Assembly: GCA_013399855.1 (NCBI GenBank)
Contig: VXAY01003830.1
Location: 1,738,734 to 1,802,733 of the forward strand
Direction: 5' to 3'
Length of the DNA: 64,000 nucleotides
Source: Oxyruncus cristatus
Taxonomy: Eukaryota; Chordata; Aves; Passeriformes; Cotingidae
Positions 53,341-64,000 of the stretch are shown one piece after another. The position numbers and the translations under genes are program-made. Each line of letters starts with the position of its first letter. Position 1 is the first letter of the stretch. The notes below the pieces were generated by a model. It was given only the letters and a program-made list of their open reading frames with translations, was not told the DNA's origin and ran no database searches.

Positions 53341-56300
53341 CCAATCTTTAAGATGTATATAAGTTAAATACAAAAACACTCATGTACTGAATTAAAAATT
53401 TCATCAGAGCTGATTGTGATTGTTAATGATATTATATGATGATAATGACTTTTAAATTCTTCTTATATATTCCTGCATGATGTGTTAACATGCTTTTTTG
53501 AACAGGGAATTTCTCATTGTTTAGAAGCACGTTAAAATAGAACTAAATGTGACAACATAAGACAATCTATGTTTAGAAGTTTCAACTGTATTGTAATTAT
53601 CTCTAAAACATCTTTTGCTCCACTGAGCACTATTTGAAATTTTGGCTGAAATGCTTAGCTTTAAACATGTAGACCAGAAAATCAAGTAGATCAAAGGGCT
53701 TTTGTAATTTGCTAAATCTTCTTCATTTACTGGTGAAGGAAAAGTTCTCACACATATGTGTTGTGCTGGTGATTTTAAATCCTGAACTGGTGGGGAATAT
53801 CTGTCTTCCATTAATTTGTAGGTAATCCAGAAAATTACTTTCATTCACATAAGGTATTTTTCTGAGGTAATCTTCTGCATTATTTTACTCTGTAATATTC
53901 TAGTAATAGCATGTGTGTACCTGTATGATATTTTTCTTTTTAACTTAAGGTGTGTCAGGAAATAATACTGAGGATTAATTTTTTTAACCGTGAAGTGCTG
54001 TCATGTCTCAGCAGAAGTATGACAGAAATAGAGCTCATGATCATCTAGAACATTTCACTGTGATCGAATTCTTATTAGTAATGAAGAAAATGATAGTGAA
54101 AGGCTTTGAGTCACTTTGAGTAATAGCTATTAAAAGTCAGACATGTTTTTTACATTTTTGTCATATTCCCAAGTATGAAGAAATCTGAGGGCTGAGGAGG
54201 AAAGGAAAGAAAAGCAACTTTTGCTAATATACTTTCAGCAAAGAAATTTTGGGAATCAAATTTTGTATTTGCTTGCCTATAGAGATGCACAGGCAATTTC
54301 TGATAGTATTCAGCATTTTCTTTAGCTGGTAAGTAGCAAATAATATTGCCTTCTGGCCAATGCACACTGTATAAAGAATGAGTGTAGCCCAAATACAGGA
54401 ATGCCTCAGGGTATATCTTGGCAAAGAACTGGCTTCCAGCTAAGCTTTTCATAATCATTTGCAAGCTTATATAGGGGAATATCTGACATTTGATTTTAGA
54501 ATACTAGTTCATTTCCCTTTCTGTTCTCTAAGATATATCATACTCCTTTAATAAAAAAGACACGTTGCCCTAATAGAAGACACTGATATTATGATAAATG
54601 AGCATAATAGAAGCCATAGGGACTAAGATACTGTTTGCATTACTTTCTCATCTGTTTCTAAATATTATTTAATATATCAATTTTTACTTCGATGTGGCTG
54701 TTTTGTGTGACTATGACTAATAAGATAGTTCCTATTCAAGCCAGGCTGGTCCTGGCTCTCTTCATCTCCTGAGCACGTTCTGTAAAGCCACTGAGGAATC
54801 AAATAAAACTGGAACCTATAAAAATTCTGAACACAGTGCATCCTGCCTCTTGAATCTGTCTACTAACACTGATTTGGTTAGGACAACAGACAGCCTGGCT
54901 TTTGCACAAGCTTACAGAACTTCTAGAATTACATTGCAAAGGAAGGCTGCAGAAGGGTGTGGTGGTTAAGGCAACACAACATTTGTATGGGGACAAACTG
55001 AAAGTAAAATTGCCAGTGGAGATTCTGGGAAAGACGAAGATGGTATTGCAGAAAAAGGGAAGATCTTATTTCAGTCCTGGGAAAATCTGGAAGGAGAAAT
55101 TAAAGGAGAAAATCATCAGTTTTACTGTAAATTTAGGAAGCTATCAGTGCTTCTAAACAAAAAGAACTGTTTCTGAGCTTTCTTGATTTTTACACGTTGT
55201 TAGTTTAAAATACTGAATTGCTCTGTTAGAACTTCAGAAGCTCTAATATGTATTTTAGGGGTGTTCACATGAACAAATAATTTGATCATCTGAATTTTGA
55301 CACTAGTTTTCTCAGGTACTTTCTGTAACTTTTTGATTACACTCTCCTTTCAGGAGGAATATTCAGCCTTGATTTAGAACAAAGCTTTTGTCTGATGCCA
55401 CTCAATCATAAGCTACTGAGCAAGCCACTCCTTTGTTTCCTTAACCGAATTTAAAGGCAGTTGGACTTGGATCCAGGTCCTTTTCTTGAAAGAAGTTAGT
55501 ATTTCTGATGGGCAAGTAACTATATATCTTTATGATCTTAGCCATGCCCAGCAGAACAGGGCTAAAGAGCTCTATCTTATGCACTCTGTGAAGGCTTGTA
55601 AACATCTAAAATACAGTGGGAAGAGGTAGGTAATATAGCCAGCAGTAAAACCCAGAAAATTATTATTATAAGAAACTAACTAGGGATTCACAGACCTCCT
55701 TAAGCGAGGGGCAGGTGGTGACTGCCTTTGGAAATCGATGCTCTTTTCTGACAAATGCATTAATATATAATGGCTGGTAGTATCAGCTGTAGGCAACCTC
55801 CTTGATCTAATAAAGACAACTCTTACATTTCACAGATGCTGAAATCTAAATTTGGCTTTTGATGCCAGTTTGGATCAATGTCTTAATTAAAGAAACCTAT
55901 AATCCTTCCTTTAACTACCACTTTCCACTGTGTGTGGCCACATGTAATTTTTTGTCCTGCAGTGATGAGATAATTTTGAAAATGCTTGTTGAGAGAGACA
56001 AATAGGTAGACTTTTTTTGGAACATTAATAGTGAATCCAACACTACATTCCATGATTACAAATAGCACGCTAGCTATTTGACCACTGTTGCGAGTTTCCT
56101 TAGCGTGCTTCTTCTATTTCCCCAGCAACTGAAGCAGAGTTAATTAGCCTGGCCTAAAGTTCAAATACCCTCATGAGTATAAGCAGTCCAGGTGCACTAG
56201 TTACCAAGTATTACTGAATAATGATCCCATCAAGGAAATTTGTAATATTACAGAGTGAAAGAAGCATAATTTGCTGAATGTTTTGTTCACAAGAACTTAC

Positions 56301-59300
56301 ATGTTAATGAGCACAGACTTATGTCTGTCAAGGACCTTTAAAGGAAATAGGAGAATCATATTAAATTCAGAGATATGCTTTTGATGTCTGTTTTGTTGTT
56401 TTTCTGGTAAATTAAAAAGTCTGTGCATGCTGCTTAGACTATTCCGATAACCTGAATTTCAAAGCAATTGGTCTGAATTTCTGGTATTGTTTCTGTTTCT
56501 GTTATTTGCTTATTGTGTACCCATAATTGGTTTTTATTTCTTCATAAGACTGATGCCTTTTATGTAATGAAGTTCACGTGTGAACTGACAAATTTTGAAT
56601 GTACTAGAAGGTTATGCCCATTATTCTACAAAGGAAAATTTGTTCATGGGAATGTGCTTACAAAGACAGTATTTAGAGGGGCTTTGTTTTGGAGTAAAAT
56701 GGTAATTCACCCCCTGCAACAGCCCACCTTATCAGTTTCACTATGGTTTATTATTTTATGCTAAAACATGTTTTGAATACTAAAAAATGTCCATTTTTAG
56801 GAGTGCATCACAAATGAAGAAAAAGAAAATTCTCAAAATTTTCTCAATACATCAAAGATGTACTTGCCATAGATACTCCTGCAGTGGTGAGTAGCAAGAT
56901 TACTACCAAGATAAAGTGGGATTTTTTTATCCTTTTTGATCCTAAGGACTTTATTTCTTTTGAATTCCTTTTCTTTCACTTTGTTTCAAAATTCCCTTCT
57001 TATGGGATAGTCTGTTCTTCAATTTTTAGCCTTTTACTATGTGAAAATAAATCTTCCTTTAACATAGGAATGACTGTCTACTGACTATAGAAATGACCAG
57101 TATGAAAGTCCAGGCTGTGTCAAGTTCATTTATATAATTTGTTTTGTAACGGACTTGATAAAAGGGGTTTTAGAAGATGAAGAAGTAGCCCTACAGAAGA
57201 GTGATGGGTCAAGGTTAATTTAATTTGAAATGAATCCATAAGGAACATGATCTCTTTCCAGAGAGAAGAGCGAGTTTTTTGCTACTCAGTTAATCCTTTT
57301 ATGATGAAAGCATCACTGATCCCGAAAACTTCCAGATCACTTTGCCAGAGGATTTCTCTTTCCCATTAGTGACACAAGGCTAGACCTTTAAAGCATGAGG
57401 ATTACTTATTTTTTCTTAGTTTCCTAACATTATGATATACTTTTTGGCTCATTCCAGCTAGCGTATCTGGTTTGTATTTTTCCCTCTGTAAGAAAAGCCT
57501 GAAGGCCACAATCTGCTAGATGTATGTTTTAAAGCTTAGCTTTCTTGTAAGAGCCTCATATTTTTCACAGAAGTTGGAAGATACTGCATGGAAAAGGTGC
57601 CTGTAGCAGTTATTTTCCAATTGCACAAGGATCTACAACAGCCTATGCAATCAAAGAGAATGAGGTTTCTGTTAAATGTTCCTAACTCACTTTTTTTCAC
57701 TGTATTCAACATATTTTAGCAGTCAGCTTTAGTGGATAACTGAAATTTCTCTTGAATATGAAAGTAGAAAATATTTACATTTCTGTCAGTTTTGCCTTAA
57801 CTCAGACAATCCTTCTTCCTGATACTTACATTCTCCTAATTTAATTTCAGCATCATCTTAATGGGAAACAGTATTGTGTGTACTCATAATGGAGTTCACA
57901 ACCTGTACTCTGGCCCACAGTTGTCTTCCAGGTGAAACTGAATACTAATCTCCAGAGCTCTAATGGCCAATGGCCTGAAATTTTGCCTTCTTGTGCCATA
58001 TTGTCCCTGGTTCAATCCATGTTGAGCAGACGTTCTCTGCTGGTACCCTCATTAGACCTGGTCTATTAGTCATCCCAGCCAGACAATCTATTCAAAAGCC
58101 AATGGCTTTAATTTACCACATCCCTAAGTTTCCTTTAGGAGGAAATTCAGGTGAACTGGAGAAATAACAGGTCAGCACAACCTTCTTCCAGCATGAGCTG
58201 GTGACAAAGTCTATTTGTGGCCTGGAAAGCAGAAGAAGAAACAGGGTGCCCATGACCCTCAGGCAGTCTATGCAGCTCTGCTGTTGACAGTGAATACACC
58301 AGCACATCTGTGATCTGTTGGAAGGTGTGCTATAGGATTAGTCTGTGAAAAGTCCTTGGTATGGGGGCAGGGGCCCAGCCTGTTTTGCTGGCTTTCTAGA
58401 TCACTCCAAAACATGTATCCTCTTGTTCATGGTGAGGGCAGTGGCTTTGGGCTTGGAGTTCATTTTTATGAGTAGACTTGAGTATTTTCACATGTTTTGA
58501 TCAGCAGAGGATAGGAAAACATATCTATATTTGATGACTACCATAAATAATGGAAGCAGACTATTTGAACTGAACAGTTTTGTGGTTTCCTGGAAGTGAG
58601 TCACTGCTTTCATGTTTTTAGGTCCTCATATGGCATTTGAGGAGTCCCAAACACGTTTGTTTTGGAATATTTCAGAGCTTTTGCTAAGGGTTCTACTTTC
58701 TTTGGCAACACACAAATTACTCAGTGAATAAGATTTCTTTTGACTTATGACTGGACTTTGTCTTAAATAATAATATTTAAAATAAAGTAGTAAATGTTGC
58801 TTTTTGGATTTCTCTTCTTGTGTTTTTGCTGCTTGGCATCTGCCACATTTATTTTTCCTCTTCTGTCATTTCTAGCTGGATGCAATTACATGCCCAAGAT
58901 ATCTATCTCTGCACTGTGTTTCTTTCAGCTGGTCTAGCTGAGTTTATATCAAACTATTTCTTGGTGTGTTCCTTCAGAGATTTCTTGGTCAGCTATTTGA
59001 GAGTCACAAAAGTCATATGGGAATTTCTCCTTCACTTCCATCCAAACAAAGTGTGGTGCTAGGTGAGAAATGCTTTCTGAAACTCAGGGACAGGAATACA
59101 CACTTTTCATAGAAGTTCAGAATGTTAAAACCTGGTGGTATTGATACTGGTCAGCTACAGCAGTAGCTGTCATTTAATTTTTTTTTTATATTAAAGCCGA
59201 AGAGTCTAATTGGGCTTACCATGGTGAACTGTTCCTTCATGTTCAGTACTTACCAGCTTTCTTTACTGTCTGGCTTTTGCATTTAGTTAACACCAGCCTC

Positions 59301-59973
59301 TGATGCTTGTAGGACGAACTGCCTCTCTGTCTCAGTTTAATGAGACAGAAGTGTTTTGCTAATGAGGATGAGTTACGAGGAAGACCAAAACTCCTTCCTC
59401 TAAGCAATTGTAAGTCTGAAATTAAGAGGTTCCAATTGAGAAAATGTGGAGAAAAGAAAAAAATCACAGCCCGTTATTAAAGGATAGATGTGTATTGGCA
59501 GAACAACAAAAGAACACAAAAAACCCAACCGAACAATCCAAAAATCCCCTTCAATAAAAAGTAAACAGTTCAGTTTGTGCTTTTTGGTGCAATTCTAACC
59601 ACAGTCAGCAGGAGGTGCTGTTGGATCACTGGCGGTCGCCACGTGGGCACCCCGGGTGTGCTGGGGGAGCTGAAATGGAGCCTTTCCCTCCCCCTCACTG
59701 GGAAGGGGAAAAGGAAACAAAAACCGCTGCCAAAAACATGGGAGCGGAGGAGGGAAAAAAGGTGACCCCCTTCCCCAATAGTTCCTCTCTGATGAAGTCC
59801 AAACAGGTCTGTGCTGGGGGCAGAAAACAGGGTTCTAGCAAAACTGGGGCCAGGAAAAGAAACCAAAACAAACCAGCCAGGCGGCCAGGCTGAGAACAAA
59901 GGAGCCTCTGAGCTTTTCCAACCCACACTTTGTCTCAGTTCAGGCAACAACTCCATGCCATTCCACAGGAAAG
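53341..59973. other. Intron 3 stretch, 6.6 kb, no genes recognised
   Basis: AT-rich intron without identifiable transposons. A C/G-rich pocket at 59620-59900 is open in several frames on both strands (up to 128 codons) but contains no recognisable domain and no splice or start context that I trust. Confidence 0.55.
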
Positions 59974-60330
59974 CAAGATTGCAGAGGACACAAAACTGGG
60001 AGGAGCTGTTGTCTCCCTGGAAGGCAGGGAGGCCCTGCAGAGAGACCTCGACAAATTAGAGGACTGGGCTATCAGCAACAAGAGCAAGTGCAACAAGGGA
60101 AACTGCTGATTCTACACCTGGGATGGAGCAACTCTGGATGTACATACAGACTGGGGAATGAGATGCTGGAATCAGTGCTGGAAAGGGATCTGGGGGTCCT
60201 GGTCAATGGCAAGTTGAATATGAGTCAGCAGTGCCCTGGTGAGGGCCAGCTGTGTCCTGGGGGGCATCAAGCAAAACATATCCAGCCAGTTGAGGAAGGG
60301 GATTGTCCTGCTTTGTGCTCAACCTGTGAC
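59974..60330 (+). mobile_element. CR1 LINE internal fragment (plus strand)
   Basis: The fragment starts at a decayed RT active-site region ([20 protein letters not shown], where the second Asp region is altered from FADDTKLGG), continues [38 protein letters not shown] and LNMSQQCP, and fades near GIVLLC. It has frameshifts and no 3' UTR or tail, so both ends are lost. It is a different subfamily from the 44.2-kb copy and similar to CR1 copies with the TYRLGNEMLES block. Confidence 0.92.
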
Positions 60331-60865
60331 ACAAATGCTCACCCAGCACATTATGTGTTTATCCAGGACATTTCCTTTCATACTTTCAGTGGTTTGTTTT
60401 ACAAGCCAGAGTAAGACTAGACATAGTATAGATTCATTGCTGCTGAAATATGTCATGATAATGCTCTGATTAACTACACAGATGACAGGTAAGGCTGATT
60501 AATCCATCACCCTCTACCATAACCAGTTTCAGAAATTCACTATTTTTACTTTTTGAATGACTTTCATAAGTCATCTATGGCTGGTGTCTTCAGACGACGA
60601 AAATACAGACCTTCAAGCTGTATGCTAAACTCTGAAGGCGTGAGAAAAATAAGGGTAGGGGGAAGGATTTAAGAGACTATTCAAAACCAATCTCATCACA
60701 AAATTAACAAACAATTTTGAATGTCTTCTTGCAAATTAATAAGCTGCTAGAAGCAACTAGTGTAAACTTAAAAGTATCTGTGCAAGAATGATTGTGGTGA
60801 GTTAGTACTAAGTATTTCTCTTGTTTTTTCTTTGTCTTAACTTCTCTGTGCCTTATTCAGGTCAC

Positions 60866-61068
60866 CGACCTGTAGAATAATAAATCTTGGCTAATTCGCA
60901 GGGCTGTTCGCAGGCGTAATTAATTGCACTCCTTAAAGGACCATTACATTGTCATATGTAAAATGTCAGACTTTAACTGGTAAGAAATGAAACATCTTAA
61001 TAGCTACGCATGAGAAGAGATACGTCTCTTGAAGGCGCTTCTACCTTTTTTTGCAGAAGTAATTTGCG
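60866..61068. promoter_or_regulatory. Candidate conserved noncoding element (CpG-retaining, homeodomain-type motif)
   Basis: Eight CpG dinucleotides occur in about 203 bp (for example ACCGAC, TTCGCAGGGCTGTTCGCAGG, TACGCA, ATACGTC, AGGCGC, TTGCGA) in an otherwise CpG-poor intron and outside any repeat I recognise. The segment includes GGCGTAATTAATTGCACTCC, which contains the TAATTA core bound by many homeodomain factors. CpG retention in AT-rich intron can mark constrained or unmethylated sequence. This is suggestive only. Confidence 0.3.
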
Positions 61069-61645
61069 AAGCAGAAAGGAATAGAAATGAAAAAATAAAT
61101 CAGTATAATGTTTCCTTTGCTGCTAATTTTGCAAGACTTGTTTAAAGTGGGAAAGTGTAGACTTTGGAAAGACATCAGTGTCCTCAGCCTAGAAAGAGGG
61201 TCTGGAACTCAAATATTGAAGGCACCCTGTTAATCTACCACCTATTATGATATACCACCTGAATCCTTTGGAAAGCTATAGCTTTGGTACCAGAAATGTT
61301 GTCTTTGTAGTCAGTATCTTTTTTTGAGACCGTTTTTTGCTTCAGAACCAAGGTAAAGTGTATTTGTCATTGCCTGGGGAACTGCAAGCATGTGACTCCT
61401 CTGAAGGCCCACAGGCTTTTAGTACATTTCTGCTTGAAATTTTGGTAGACTTGCAATCCCAAGCGATTTTTGGATTGCTTAGGAGGGAAACTGCCTTTTC
61501 ATCCTTTCACTTAGTTTGGATATAGCAGCTATTCTCAACTCAATTAGTATTTGTTGCTTAAAACACTCCCTGCAGCTATCCTACAGTAGAAAATTAACAT
61601 TTAGTTAAGAAATTTGCAATTTCTTGATGCAAATCACAGAGGGAA

Positions 61646-61710
61646 ATATATATACACACACACATATATATATATACATACAAGCATACATATACACACA
61701 CATATAAATA
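61646..61710. repeat. AT/CA microsatellite
   Basis: Alternating ATATATATACACACACACAT, ATATATATATACATACAAGC and CATACATATACACACACATA blocks: a compound (TA)n(CA)n repeat of about 65 bp. Confidence 0.95.
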
Positions 61711-62004
61711 GTGGGTTTTGATATTCCACTATGGAACCCTTTGATTTAAATTGATGAATGCCTCCATAGCAGGAGGTGTTGGAAAAGGTTTGAAAAAGCC
61801 TGGGTACTCATTTTTCTGTAGGGCCAACTGGAAAAATGTTCCAGGAATCCTAAAAATGCATAGGTTCTGTAGTGGGCTATAACAAAAGAAAATACAGACA
61901 AGTATGTTGCAAGATTGTGGTCAACCCCTTGGTTGAGAACTACAGCATTATTGTTGTGGACTCTGTTCAGCTATGCTACAGCTGAGGGGAATAGTCTAGG
62001 CTTT

Positions 62005-63154
62005 GCTGTGGAGTTTGGTGTTGAAGGAATAAGAAACACAGGGAATAAACACGAGGGGATAACAGTGGATATTGTTTACCTGGACTTCAGTAAGACTTTT
62101 GGCACTTTTCCTTAAGATCCTTATAGAAAAGCTGCTCAAGCATGGCCCAGATGAACAGATAGTGGTTTAGATTGAAAGCTGGCTGAATAGCCAGGCCCAG
62201 AGGGCAGTGATCAGCGGCACAAAGTCTGGTTGGAGGCCAGTAACTAGTACTGTAGCCCAGGGGTCAATGCTGAGTTCAGTCCTCTTCCACGTCTTCGTTA
62301 CTGACCTCTACGACAGGGCTGAGTGTGTACCCTCAGCAAGTTTGCTGATGACACCAAACTGGGAGGAGTGGCTCATACACCAGAGAGTCATGCCACCATC
62401 CAGAGGGACCTTGACAGGCTGGGAACCTCATGAACAGGTCTCACTAGGAGAAGTGTAAATTCCTGCCACTGGGGAAGAACAACCCCATTCACTGGTACGG
62501 GGTGGGGGGACACTCACCTGGAAAGCAGCTTCAACATCAGCCGCAAAGTGCCCTTGCTGCAAAGAAGGCTAATGGTATCTTGGGCTGTGTTAGACAAGGT
62601 GTTGCCAGCAGGCTGATGAAGCTGATCCTTCCCCTCTTTTCAGGACTAGCAAGACCATACCTGGAGTGCTGTGTCCAGTTCTGGGCTCCTCAGAACAACA
62701 CACACATGGAACTACTGGAAATGGTTCAGTTACAGGGCCAGAAAGATGTTGAAGGGATGGGAGCACCTGTCCTGTGAGAAAAGGTTGTGACAGCTGGGAC
62801 TGTTTAGCCTGGAGAAGAGAAAGCTCAGGGGTGATCTCATAATATCTATAAATGCCTGAAGGGAGTGTGCAAAGAGGACAGAGCCAGGCTATTTCCAGTG
62901 GTGCCCAGTGGACAACAATGATCAGGAACAAATTTAAACACAGGAAGTTTCTCCTGAACTTTGGGAAACAGCAAAACAACTATGAGGGTTGACTGATCAC
63001 TGGTACAGGTTACCAACAGAGGTCATGGACTCTCCATTCTTGGATATTTAAAAGCTATGTGGGCATGGTCCAGCTCTCAAATGCCTTGCTTGAGCAGAGC
63101 GATTGGACCAGATTACCTCCAGGGGTGCCTTCCAACCTCAACAATTCTGTGATT
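62005..63154 (+). mobile_element. CR1 LINE, about 1.15-kb 5'-truncated copy spanning the RT palm
   Basis: The copy opens with IRNTGNKHEGITVDIVYLDF, RT motif A (DFSKTFGTFP in place of the usual DFSKAFDTVP, so the second Asp is lost), then ISGTKSGWRPVTSTVAQGSM, a frameshifted fADDTKLGG block, [34 protein letters not shown], and a decayed C-terminus, ending in a 3' UTR (GACCAGATTACCTCCAGGGG, TTCCAACCTCAACAATTCTG). Multiple stops and frameshifts and loss of catalytic residues make it inactive. It belongs to a different subfamily from the 44.2-kb copy and is antisense to the host gene. Confidence 0.95.
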
Positions 63155-64000
63155 TTTATCAATGTATAGTCTATGAAAAGTTTGCAGGTTTAAAGTGTTT
63201 TCAATTCTGGATGTTTGTGCAGCCACAATGTCTACTGAGAAGAATTTGGCCTTTCTGACTTAGGAAATCACCCTTCACTAATACATGTTTATGCAGTAGA
63301 TGGAACTGTTTACTGAGATAATGCAAAAGGTGAATTAGGCTTGAATGGGTTTATTTAAGCTGTAGTGCTTCACACATTCTGCTAGCACATTGCATGCTGC
63401 ATTAGCTGCTTTCTGCCTTATTACCCTATAAGGCTCTAAATGTTTTGGGACTTCGTTATTACAGAGAATTGGCTTTCCACATCTGATACCTCTGCTGCTG
63501 CAATTAGTGTTAATGGGTGAACAAACGACCAGTTTGAAAAGAGAGGGGATAAAGCAGAAACATCTCATGAACAGTTATAACCTATACAACTTTTCCTTTC
63601 CTGTCACAGCAAGCTAGGGAGTGGGAAATGCAAGTAAACGACCAAGAATGTGACATGCTCTGGGGACTTTAGGCTGACATGTGGTACTAAGAGGTATCTA
63701 TTATAAGTGAGGGAAATTTCCAGGCATTCATCTTTAGAAATAACTGGAAAATTTTGTAAACATTATTGTGCAAGTGTTATGTTTGTTTAAATTCTCAGTG
63801 AAATTCTAGGTACTTGACTTGTTTCCTACCTCACACTTTTGCACTTTATGAAGACTCTAGCTCAAAACTTCAGTGGCAGAGACACTCATTGAAGGGGTAC
63901 ACTGGGCACATGGTAGGCTCAACTAGCTAACAGTTTCCAGAATTCCAGACTTTTTGCTTTGACCTCTATACATAATTTCTGTGGTTTGAGTAGAATGACG
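63155..64000. other. Intron 3 stretch to the window edge, no genes recognised
   Basis: Unremarkable AT-rich sequence. The 77-codon minus-strand frame at 63335-63568 has no recognisable domain. Confidence 0.55.

Larger units (their letters stand above)
60331..62004. other. Intron 3 stretch with a CpG-retaining segment and a microsatellite
   Basis: No gene is recognised. It contains a CpG-bearing, TAATTA-containing segment near 60866-61068 and an AT/CA microsatellite at 61646-61710. Confidence 0.6.
35869..64000 (-). other. GABRB1: GABRB intron 3, 3' portion (at least 28.1 kb, cut by the window edge)
   Basis: This is sequence upstream, in gene orientation, of the 221-bp exon, joined to it by a good polypyrimidine tract and a phase-0 AG acceptor. 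The preceding exon of the family is about 68 bp and ends ...SIDMVSEVNM. I searched by eye for its reverse complement and did not find it, so the intron probably runs past the right edge. It contains six CR1 fragments, one solo LTR, T-rich low-complexity tracts and a CA/TA microsatellite. Confidence 0.8.

Noticed and set aside
59570..59956. Overlapping open frames on both strands (up to 128 codons) in a GC-richer pocket
   Set aside because: Frames open on both strands at once, no domain and no splice context; explained by base composition.
35869..64000. The preceding GABRB exon (ending SIDMVSEVNM)
   Set aside because: I looked for its reverse complement by eye and found no convincing match. 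It is probably beyond the right edge, though a 68-bp exon could be missed without a search tool.

Overview
The window looks like a piece of a bird genome. It is AT-rich, has no bacterial-style gene packing, and is littered with CR1 LINE (chicken repeat 1) fragments ending in the avian ATTCTATG-type tail. It also holds a solo endogenous-retrovirus LTR of a kind I know from neoavian genomes. One base is N, at 41438, inside a poly-T tract.

The only host gene I can support is a GABA-A receptor beta-subunit gene on the minus strand, most likely GABRB1. Two consecutive coding exons are present: a 221-bp exon at 35648-35868 and an 83-bp exon at 3966-4048. They have canonical AG/GT boundaries, matching phases (2 into 2) and the exon sizes expected for this family. 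Together they encode the extracellular segment from beta-strand [10 protein letters not shown] through the Cys-loop. Intron 4 is complete (31,599 bp). About 4 kb of intron 5 lies at the left end and at least 28 kb of intron 3 at the right end. Exons 3 and 6 were not found and are presumably outside the window.

Layout: 1-3965 intron 5; 3966-4048 exon 5; 4049-35647 intron 4, with CR1 pieces near 11.4, 17.1, 17.8, 18.7 and 28.5 kb and a CTCF-like motif at 14.1 kb; 35648-35868 exon 4; 35869-64000 intron 3, with CR1 pieces near 41.6, 44.2, 49.2, 53.1, 60.0 and 62.0 kb, a solo LTR at 50.3 kb, and a CpG-retaining possible conserved element near 60.9-61.1 kb. Everything else is unremarkable intron with simple repeats; the remaining open reading frames look like chance or repeat-antisense frames.

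I see no novel multi-gene system. The most interesting items are a leucine-to-glutamine replacement in loop A of the GABA-binding site in exon 4, an ancient CR1 endonuclease-domain fossil at 41.6-42.1 kb, a CR1 copy at 44.2 kb that keeps an open 267-residue C-terminal frame, a pair of closely related CR1 copies in inverted orientation flanking exon 4, and the two candidate regulatory elements.
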